Made by a program: the position numbers and the translations under genes. The notes beneath the pieces are model-generated. The model saw only the letters and a program-made list of their open reading frames with translations. It had not been told where the DNA came from and did not search any database. A DNA stretch of 38,445 bases. Source: Marinobacter sp. Its GTDB lineage: Bacteria; Pseudomonadota; Gammaproteobacteria; Pseudomonadales; Oleiphilaceae. Position 1 is the first letter of the stretch; every line of letters starts with the position of its first letter. Positions 32,757 to 38,445 of this stretch are shown one piece after another. The DNA is taken from contig JABURI010000171.1 in the NCBI GenBank assembly GCA_014762755.1, positions 1-38,445 on the forward strand. The letters are read 5' to 3'.

Positions 32757-34012
32757 CAGGTCCGGATGTGACCGTCGCCGAATACCACGTACTTCTGGGA
32801 GGTCAGCCCCTCCAGCCCCACCGGTCCGCGGGCATGGATCTTGTCGGTGGAAATCCCGATCTCCGCGCCGAGACCATACTCGAAACCGTCGGCAAACCGG
32901 GTGGACGCGTTGACCATCACGGAACTGGAGTCCACCTCGGTGATGAAGCGGCGGGCCCGGGTGTAATTTTCCGTGATGATGCTGTCGGTATGCTGGGAGC
33001 TATAGCGATTGATGTGCTCAATGGCACCATCGAGGCCGTCCACCACCCGAACCGCGAGGATCGGCGCCAGGTATTCTTCTTCCCAGTCCGCCTCGGTGGC
33101 CTCACCAGCTCCGGGGACGATCTCCCGGGTTTCCGGGCAACCCCGTAACTCCACGCCCTTTTCCTCGAAGGCGGACGCCAGCAACGGCAGGATATCCGCC
33201 GCCACTTCCCGGTCCACCAGCAGGGTCTCCATGGTGTTGCAGGTGCCATAGCGTTGGGTCTTGGCATTGACCGCCACTTTCAGCGCCTTTTCCGGATCGG
33301 CGTGGCTGTCGATGTAGACATGGCACACACCGTCCAGGTGTTTGATGACCGGAACCCGTGCATCCCGGCTGATCCGTTCGATCAGACCCTTGCCACCACG
33401 GGGCACAATGACATCGACATACCGCGGCATGGTAATCAACTCCCCGACCGCGGCCCGGTCGGTGGTCTTCACCACCTGCACTGCGGTCTCGGGCAGACCA
33501 GCGGCCGCCAGCCCCTCGGCCAGACAGGCGGCAATCGCCTGGTTGGAATGAATAGCCTCGGAGCCACCACGGAGAATGGTGGCATTGCCCGACTTCAGGC
33601 ACAGACTGGCCGCTTCCACGGTGACGTTGGGGCGGGACTCATAGATGATACCGATCACGCCCAGGGGCACACGCATCTTGCCAACCTGGATGCCGGACGG
33701 ACGATAGGTCATGCCGGTGATTTCACCGATCGGATCCGGCAGCAAGGCCACCTGCTTCAAGCCCTCGATCATGGTATCGATTCGCCCGGGCGTCAGTTCC
33801 AGCCGGTCCAGCATGGCGGCATCCAGACCGTTCTCGCGCCCTTTCTCCAGATCCTTGCTGTTGGCGACTGCCAGTTCGTTGCGAGCGGCATCAAGGGCCT
33901 CTGCCGTGGCCAGCAAAGCCTGATTGCGCGTGGCCGTGGTTGACCGGGCCACCTGTGTGGCAGCCGCTCGCGCCTGCTGGCCGACCTCGGCCATGTATGC
34001 TGCTATATCCAT
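32756..34012 (-). CDS. proA: Gamma-glutamyl phosphate reductase
   Basis: A 418-aa NADPH-dependent enzyme of proline synthesis that reduces gamma-glutamyl phosphate to the semialdehyde. Motifs: [46 protein letters not shown] and the catalytic Cys in [13 protein letters not shown]. Start ATG 34012 ([11 protein letters not shown]) is set by AAGGA 6 nt upstream; a TTG at 34039 would add nine residues without that support. First gene of the ten-gene cluster. A TATAAT for it lies at 34099-34104. Confidence 0.95.
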   Translation of the reverse strand: MDIAAYMAEVGQQARAAATQVARSTTATRNQALLATAEALDAARNELAVANSKDLEKGRENGLDAAMLDRLELTPGRIDTMIEGLKQVALLPDPIGEITGMTYRPSGIQVGKMRVPLGVIGIIYESRPNVTVEAASLCLKSGNATILRGGSEAIHSNQAIAACLAEGLAAAGLPETAVQVVKTTDRAAVGELITMPRYVDVIVPRGGKGLIERISRDARVPVIKHLDGVCHVYIDSHADPEKALKVAVNAKTQRYGTCNTMETLLVDREVAADILPLLASAFEEKGVELRGCPETREIVPGAGEATEADWEEEYLAPILAVRVVDGLDGAIEHINRYSSQHTDSIITENYTRARRFITEVDSSSVMVNASTRFADGFEYGLGAEIGISTDKIHARGPVGLEGLTSQKYVVFGDGHIRT

Positions 34013-34098
34013 CCCGTGTCCTTGTACCTTGTCAGTCAAATTCAGGAATAAGGGCCTAACTTTACCTTTCCCGTTTCAAGTACGCATCCCAAACCATT

Positions 34099-34104
34099 AT
34101 TATA
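34099..34104 (-). promoter_or_regulatory. -10 element for the proA-led cluster
   Basis: Reads TATAAT on the minus strand, 87 nt ahead of the proA start; no clear -35 at 16-18 nt. The 160-bp gap to the next plus-strand gene must hold both divergent promoters. Confidence 0.5.
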
Positions 34105-34172
34105 CCGCTGCGCTATGCTTCATACTTGAGAAGCCTCTGATTAATGGATGCCCGGGAGAGGAAGGACACACC

Positions 34173-35186
34173 ATGGCCCAGACGGCCGATAAATTCCTGC
34201 TGACGAGGTTGTCACGAGTCGGGTTCGCGGCATTTCTCGCCATTACCTTGCTGAGTGCACTGCTAGGACAGCCCCTGATGGCGGCAGTTGCCGCTGCTGC
34301 AGCCGGCATTGTCATAAGTGGCCGGACTTTTCATCCGGCCCGGGCAAAACAGCCGTGGCCCCTGATCCAGCGCCTGTTTTTCATCGCCCTGACACTGTTG
34401 CTGCTGTCCGGGTTCGTGATCGGCCCCTGGGCGCTGACCCACTGGCTCTACGCTGTTCCGCTGGTCGCCTTCTCATTGTTCCCGCCTGCCGTCGCCATGA
34501 TCCTTACCCTGACCGTCACCGTCCTGGCCATGACCGGCGTGTGGTGGGCGACAGGCCTGTCCGACCGGCACCAGATGATCAGCGCCTTCCTGTTGACGCT
34601 GTTGCTGTCCGGCCTCGTCGTGTTTCTGCGCGAGTACAAGAGCCGTCAGCTTGCGCCACTGCGACGCACAGACGAGCTGACTCAGGCTGCCAGCCGGGAG
34701 TATCTGTCCGCGGACCTGCACAAAGAGATCCAGCGCAGCGAGCGGGAAGGCACGGACATGTCGGTCATCATGATCGGGCTGGACACGCACCTGAGCGACA
34801 ACGAACGGGATGAAGACATCCGCTCGATTCTGCCCCGGATCGGCCGGTATCTGCATTCCCAGCTAAGGGATTTCGACACCTATTACCGGGTGGCAGACCT
34901 GCAGTTTCTGGTCATCCTGCCGGGCATTGGCACCAATACCGCCCTCGACCGGGCCGAGACCATCCGTGCCGGACTGCAGACGCTGCTCGAGTCGCATGGA
35001 ATGCGCCTGACCGTAAGCACCGGCATTGCCGGACTCAATATCGGCGATGATGCCGACAGCCTGCAGCAGAGCTCAGCCCATGCCCTGCGTCGAGCCCAGC
35101 AACAGGGCGGCAACCGCACCCAGGTCTACAGCGCGTGGTCCCGGCAGAACCACGGCATGACCGGGCAGGAGCGGCCAGCGTCATGA
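34173..35186 (+). CDS. Membrane protein with degenerate GGDEF domain and retained I-site
   Basis: A 337-aa membrane protein: about five N-terminal helices (residues ~12-150) and a GGDEF-type domain (~163-330). The domain opens with RTDELTQAASREYL (cf. HDxLTGLxNR), but the catalytic signature reads ADLQF (241-245) instead of GG(D/E)EF, so cyclase activity is not expected. RDFD at 232-235 is the RxxD inhibitory-site motif, exactly five residues before ADLQF as in active cyclases, so c-di-GMP binding remains possible. STGIAGLNIGDD continues the fold. Start ATG 34173 has AAGGA 6 nt upstream. Its stop overlaps the next start by four bases (ATGA). Probably a c-di-GMP receptor or partner of an active cyclase. 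Confidence 0.85.
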   Translation: MAQTADKFLLTRLSRVGFAAFLAITLLSALLGQPLMAAVAAAAAGIVISGRTFHPARAKQPWPLIQRLFFIALTLLLLSGFVIGPWALTHWLYAVPLVAFSLFPPAVAMILTLTVTVLAMTGVWWATGLSDRHQMISAFLLTLLLSGLVVFLREYKSRQLAPLRRTDELTQAASREYLSADLHKEIQRSEREGTDMSVIMIGLDTHLSDNERDEDIRSILPRIGRYLHSQLRDFDTYYRVADLQFLVILPGIGTNTALDRAETIRAGLQTLLESHGMRLTVSTGIAGLNIGDDADSLQQSSAHALRRAQQQGGNRTQVYSAWSRQNHGMTGQERPAS

Positions 35187-36181
35187 CCGAAACCCGCCTG
35201 AGAACCTGGACCCACAGCACCGGCTACATTCTGGCCACCCTGTTCATTGCCAGCCTGGCAGGCCAGAACCTGCGCTATGGCTTCTATGACCTGTTTTACC
35301 TGGCTTCCGGCATGGCCATCCTCACCGCCGCCGGACTGGTCTACACCATCATCAAACGGCGGCACCAGCTCGCTGCCCCGGGGCACCTTATCATCCTGTC
35401 CGGACTGAACAGCGGCCTGGTGGCCGCGCTGATCACCATGGACGGCCCGGGTATCAGCCACTGGGCAATGCCGCTGCTGGTCCTGAACCTGTTGATCCTG
35501 CCCCTGCGCCAGGGTCTGGGGTTGTCGGTGCTTTTGCTGGTGCCGCTCGGGGCGACCCTGTTCCTGAAGCATCCCGCCAGCGACGCCATGGTGATTATCA
35601 CGGGCCTGCTGATCCTGCTAACGGTCACCGCCCTCTATACCTGGCACTACAGCCACATGGCCCAATCCGCCGAGGACCTGGCGATCACCGACCCCATCAC
35701 TGGCGCCCACAACGCCCGTTTTCTGGACGAAACCCTGCAAAAGGAGATCAGCCGGGCCATTGCCACCGGGCACCCGCTCTCGGTTATTCACCTTGGCCTG
35801 GATTATGTAGATGAAGCCAGGGACCTGCACGGCGAAGACGCCATCCAGGCCATATTCCGTGATATGACCCAACATCTGTTCGGCGTGATTCGTGCTGGCG
35901 ACACTCTGTACACCCTGGACCATGCGGAGTTTTTCCTGGTGCTGCCGTTCACACCGGAGGAAGGCGTCCGGGTAATCGCGGAGCGGATCCGGCGGAATAT
36001 TGCCGAGCATCAATGGCCGATCGTCGGCAAGGCCACGGTCAGCCTCGGCTGTACAACCCGTGGCAACGGCGATACCCGCACCGACACCCTGCGCAAACGT
36101 GCCCGACAGGCCCTGGAAGAGGCCCGCCATCGCGGCGCCGACTCCGCCTGGTTCAGCCCGGGAGAGACCATAGAGGCATGA
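35183..36181 (+). CDS. Second membrane protein with degenerate GGDEF domain and retained I-site
   Basis: A 332-aa membrane protein with about five helices (residues ~12-155) and a C-terminal GGDEF-type domain opening with AITDPITGAHNARFLDETL, closer to the consensus than its neighbour. The catalytic place reads DHAEF (246-250) instead of GGDEF, and RAGD (237-240) supplies RxxD at exactly five residues' distance. It is clearly a paralogue of the preceding protein in layout, though their sequences differ widely. ATG 35183 overlaps the previous stop (ATGA) and AGGAG lies about 11 nt upstream; its own stop overlaps the next ATG. Expected to bind rather than make c-di-GMP. Confidence 0.85.
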   Translation: MTETRLRTWTHSTGYILATLFIASLAGQNLRYGFYDLFYLASGMAILTAAGLVYTIIKRRHQLAAPGHLIILSGLNSGLVAALITMDGPGISHWAMPLLVLNLLILPLRQGLGLSVLLLVPLGATLFLKHPASDAMVIITGLLILLTVTALYTWHYSHMAQSAEDLAITDPITGAHNARFLDETLQKEISRAIATGHPLSVIHLGLDYVDEARDLHGEDAIQAIFRDMTQHLFGVIRAGDTLYTLDHAEFFLVLPFTPEEGVRVIAERIRRNIAEHQWPIVGKATVSLGCTTRGNGDTRTDTLRKRARQALEEARHRGADSAWFSPGETIEA

Positions 36182-37680
36182 GCACCGCCTGGCTGACCGA
36201 GCTGACGGCCTGGCTATCAGCCAATCCCGGGCTGTTGGCCACCGCCCTGTTTCTGACCGCCTTCATCGAGTCCCTCGCGATCGCGGGCATTGTTGTCCCG
36301 GGGGTTGCAATCCTGTTTGCCGTTGCCGCCCTGGCGGGGAAGTCCGGCATGCCGCTGACCGAGGCACTGATCTGGGCCGGACTGGGAGCCGTTGCCGGTG
36401 ACAGCGTCAGTTTTGCTTTGGGTCGACAGCTACAGGGACGGCTGACGTCGGTCTGGCCTCTGAGCCGTTACCCGGTGCTGATCGGCAAGGGCGAAGCCTT
36501 TTTTAACCGCCACGGGGGCAAGAGCGTGGTAATCGGGCGGTTCATCGGCCCTATCCGCCCCATCATTCCCCTGATCGCCGGCGCCCTCTGGATGCCATGG
36601 CGACGGTTCCTGGGATTCAACATTGCCTCGGCCATTGGCTGGGCCCCGGTCTATATCCTGCCTGGCTTTGTGGTCGGCAGCGCACTTCAGAGTGAACTGC
36701 GCCCCCCCGCCCATTTCTACGCCGTGATGGGCGTCAGTTTTGCCGCTCTGTTCGTGGTCTATCTGATCATGATCCGCTTTCAGATGGGGCTGGGCGAAGG
36801 GGGACGAGCCTACCGCTGGTTCGAGCAGCGGATGCGGCAGTATGAATTGTCACACCGCTTCTGGCGCCTTTATACCAACGACCGCCCTGCCCGAGAGGGC
36901 GAGTTTCCGCTGGCCTCCGTGCTGATGGCGGTGGCCGCTTCCGGCCTGCTGCTGATCTGGGGGCAACTGACGGTACACGGAGTCTTGGAGCCTTTTAACC
37001 AGTTGACCCTGGACTGGTTCCGACAGCTGCGACAACCGCTGCTCGATGGCCCGGCCATTGCGTTTACCCTGATCGGAGATCCTGCGGTTCTGGTCACTGC
37101 GTCTGTGCTGGCCCTCCTGGTACTTGGTTTTCGGGGTTACTATGCCGCCGCCCTGCACATTCTGTTCGCTGCCGCCCTGACGGTTATTCTGGTGTGGCTG
37201 CTGAAATCGACTCTGGGCATACCGCGCCCGGACCAGGTATTCCAGCCACCGTCCTCCGGGGCATTTCCGAGTGGGCATAGTGCAGGGATCACCGTGTTTG
37301 TCACGATGCTGGCAGGGTTTGTCGCCGGCGAAACCCGGCACCGGAAGCGCTGGCAGGCCTACGTATTGCTTTCACTGCCGCTGCTGCCGGTGGCCGTCAG
37401 CCGCCTGTACCTGGGGGTGCACTGGTTTACGGATATCATCGGGGGAATCCTGCTGGGGCTGGCGATTACAGGCCTGGTACGGGCCAGCTACAGCCGCTTT
37501 GACCGGGTCCCCATCCACACCGATGGCTTTACCCTGGCAGCCCTCTTGGTATGGGTTATGTTTACCGCCAGCTACCTGCATGAAACCTGGCCGGAGGCGG
37601 TGACGGAATACTCCCGGGAGTCGGGCACCGAGCAGGTCACCCCTCCTCCAGCGCTTCCAGCAGACCCTGCAGGCGGCTGA
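36178..37680 (+). CDS. DedA-PAP2 fusion, predicted undecaprenyl/phospholipid phosphatase-transporter
   Basis: A 500-aa polytopic membrane fusion. Residues ~15-200 are a DedA (SNARE-associated) domain with ESLAIAGIVVPG and GRFIGPIRPIIPLIAG. Residues ~240-440 are a PAP2 phosphatase with all three motifs: K343-x6-R350-P351 (KSTLGIPRP), PSGH (364-367) and SR-x5-H-x3-D (S408, R409, H415, D419). Related LssY-like proteins combine these domains. DedA proteins translocate membrane lipids such as undecaprenyl phosphate, and PAP2 enzymes dephosphorylate the pyrophosphate, so one chain may recycle the lipid carrier. ATG 36178 overlaps the upstream stop (ATGA). The last ~43 bp overlap the convergent Lon-domain gene. 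Confidence 0.92.
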   Translation: MSTAWLTELTAWLSANPGLLATALFLTAFIESLAIAGIVVPGVAILFAVAALAGKSGMPLTEALIWAGLGAVAGDSVSFALGRQLQGRLTSVWPLSRYPVLIGKGEAFFNRHGGKSVVIGRFIGPIRPIIPLIAGALWMPWRRFLGFNIASAIGWAPVYILPGFVVGSALQSELRPPAHFYAVMGVSFAALFVVYLIMIRFQMGLGEGGRAYRWFEQRMRQYELSHRFWRLYTNDRPAREGEFPLASVLMAVAASGLLLIWGQLTVHGVLEPFNQLTLDWFRQLRQPLLDGPAIAFTLIGDPAVLVTASVLALLVLGFRGYYAAALHILFAAALTVILVWLLKSTLGIPRPDQVFQPPSSGAFPSGHSAGITVFVTMLAGFVAGETRHRKRWQAYVLLSLPLLPVAVSRLYLGVHWFTDIIGGILLGLAITGLVRASYSRFDRVPIHTDGFTLAALLVWVMFTASYLHETWPEAVTEYSRESGTEQVTPPPALPADPAGG

Positions 37681-38230
37681 GCCGCTCCAGAGGATCCTGC
37701 AACTCCACCAGCCGCTGCTTTTCCTGTTTATCCAGCGGCAGGAGTTCCGTCAACCGCCAGCCCACATCCCGGGCGTCCTCGTAGTCGACCTCCATGGCGA
37801 GATCCCGGATGACCGGGTGCCTGAACAGAGCCTGCAGCACGGAGGGCAGCTCGATGTAACGCTCGGGCACGTCACTCCATGCCTCTTCCAGCAGGCACTC
37901 CACATCACCCACATTCAGACCATCATCCTGCTGCCAGCTCCGAACCACGGATACCTTGGTCTCGCCCTCAACGGTTATACCCAGCAGCCCGTTCTCGAGT
38001 TGCTGGAAATCGATGATCCGCACGTAGGTTCCGATATCGTAGAAACGTGCGACCGGGCCCGCCTCCTCACCGTCCCTGAGCAACACCACGACGAAGCCAC
38101 GGTCCTCCTTGAGACATCGGGTCAGCATATCGATGTAGCGCGGCTCAAACAGCTGAAGCGGAATGCGTCCCCGGGGCAGGACAATGGAATTCAGTGGAAA
38201 CAGGGGGACATGCATGATTGGAGTGGTCAT
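37637..38230 (-). CDS. Lon substrate-binding-domain (LON/PUA-like) protein
   Basis: A 197-aa protein containing only the Lon N-terminal substrate-binding domain and no protease part. HVPLFPLNSIVLPRGRIPLQLFEPRYIDMLTRCLKEDRGFVVVLL is diagnostic; VGDVECLLEEAW and a C-terminal helical segment follow. Stand-alone LON-domain proteins are widespread; their function is unclear. Convergent with the DedA-PAP2 gene, overlapping by 44 bp at the 3' ends, and divergent from ilvD. Confidence 0.88.
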   Translation of the reverse strand: MTTPIMHVPLFPLNSIVLPRGRIPLQLFEPRYIDMLTRCLKEDRGFVVVLLRDGEEAGPVARFYDIGTYVRIIDFQQLENGLLGITVEGETKVSVVRSWQQDDGLNVGDVECLLEEAWSDVPERYIELPSVLQALFRHPVIRDLAMEVDYEDARDVGWRLTELLPLDKQEKQRLVELQDPLERLSRLQGLLEALEEG

Positions 38231-38349
38231 CGACTCAGCAGAAGGAGAATTATTGGCTTGCTCCAGAAAAAGAATATCAGAAGCATACCCTGTTTACAGT
38301 GACCAGGGGCTACAAAAACAACCATGCGCCCCGGACCGAATCTGGTATC

Positions 38350-38386
38350 CTCTGTTGTTTACGGAATTTGTCAGGAAACAACAGAG
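38350..38386 (+). promoter_or_regulatory. 11-bp inverted repeat in the ilvD leader
   Basis: CTCTGTTGTTT (38350-38360) pairs perfectly with AAACAACAGAG (38376-38386) around a 15-nt loop. The right arm ends inside the purine-rich AGAGAGA that would be the ribosome binding site for the ATG at 38399. It could be an mRNA hairpin covering the Shine-Dalgarno or a palindromic operator. No leader peptide is recognised. Confidence 0.55.
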
Positions 38387-38398
38387 AGACCAGAACAC

Positions 38399-38445
38399 AT
38401 GCCTCAGTATCGTTCGCGGACATCCACAGCCGGCCGTAACATGGC
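38399..38445 (+). CDS. ilvD: Dihydroxy-acid dehydratase, first codons (cut by window edge)
   Basis: Only 15 codons are visible: MPQYRSRTSTAGRNM, which matches the conserved start of IlvD (MPKYRSATTTHGRNM in E. coli), the Fe-S dehydratase of branched-chain amino-acid synthesis. GAGAG lies about 9-12 nt upstream. The gene continues beyond the right edge. Confidence 0.85.
   Translation, partial: MPQYRSRTSTAGRNM

Noticed and set aside
38218..38439. 73-codon plus-strand frame before ilvD
   Set aside because: Overlaps the ilvD start and leader in another frame; no recognisable product or start signal.
1..38445. CRISPR array or complete insertion sequence
   Set aside because: No regularly spaced repeats and no transposase or terminal-repeat pair seen.

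Overview
The window looks like a chromosomal segment of a marine gammaproteobacterium, most likely Marinobacter or a close relative. This is inferred from the gene order (rnr-rlmB; mpl-ubiX; proA-nadD-rsfS-rlmH-mrdA-rodA-rlpA-dacA-ybeD-lipB), the overall protein flavour and the GC-rich coding style. No database search was possible, so the genus is an inference.

Layout. (1) 1-2887, minus: the 5' part of rlmB (cut by the left edge) preceded by rnr. (2) 3026-3236, plus: a tRNA-Leu(CAG) gene with a good sigma70 promoter. (3) About 3237-8500: an accessory block. Every gene here is on the minus strand and none is a housekeeping gene: an isoprenylcysteine-methyltransferase-like membrane protein, a small protein of unknown function, an EptA/sulfatase-like membrane transferase, a membrane-anchored M23 peptidase-like protein, a GFA-family zinc protein and ORF remnants. 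Three same-orientation copies of a short repeat (3380-3402, 7530-7552, 8221-8238) and an attC-like folded site (7558-7617) lie just downstream of minus-strand ORFs, which suggests cassette-like assembly. (4) 8500-14510: cytochrome b561; a metallo-beta-lactamase-fold / isochorismatase-fold hydrolase pair with a divergent GlxA-type AraC regulator; then a LysR regulator divergent from a VOC-family protein and an Old Yellow Enzyme. (5) 14532-20000, minus: a large orphan lipoprotein, an acyl-CoA dehydrogenase, and mpl-ubiX. (6) 20084-24998: PPi-type phosphofructokinase, glutaredoxin, a YqaA-like DedA-related membrane protein, an ABC1/UbiB-family kinase and a membrane diguanylate cyclase. (7) 25005-34012, minus: a ten-gene cell-envelope / NAD / lipoate / proline cluster with several 1-nt TGATG overlaps. 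(8) 34173-37680, plus: two membrane proteins with degenerate GGDEF domains and a DedA-PAP2 fusion, joined by ATGA overlaps. (9) A Lon-substrate-binding-domain protein (minus) and the first codons of ilvD (plus), cut by the right edge.

How the genes work together. The large minus-strand cluster is the rod-shape and cell-wall unit: PBP2 and RodA polymerise lateral-wall peptidoglycan, RlpA and the PBP5-type carboxypeptidase trim it, and ribosome-associated factors (RsfS, RlmH), NAD synthesis (NadD), proline synthesis (ProA) and lipoate transfer (LipB) share the transcript. Mpl recycles cell-wall peptides and UbiX supplies prenylated FMN for ubiquinone synthesis. The most intriguing unit is section 8. 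Two tandem GGDEF proteins have lost the catalytic GG(D/E)EF but keep the RxxD inhibitory-site motif at the correct spacing, and they are translationally coupled to a predicted lipid phosphatase / DedA fusion. This suggests c-di-GMP sensing linked to envelope-lipid metabolism.
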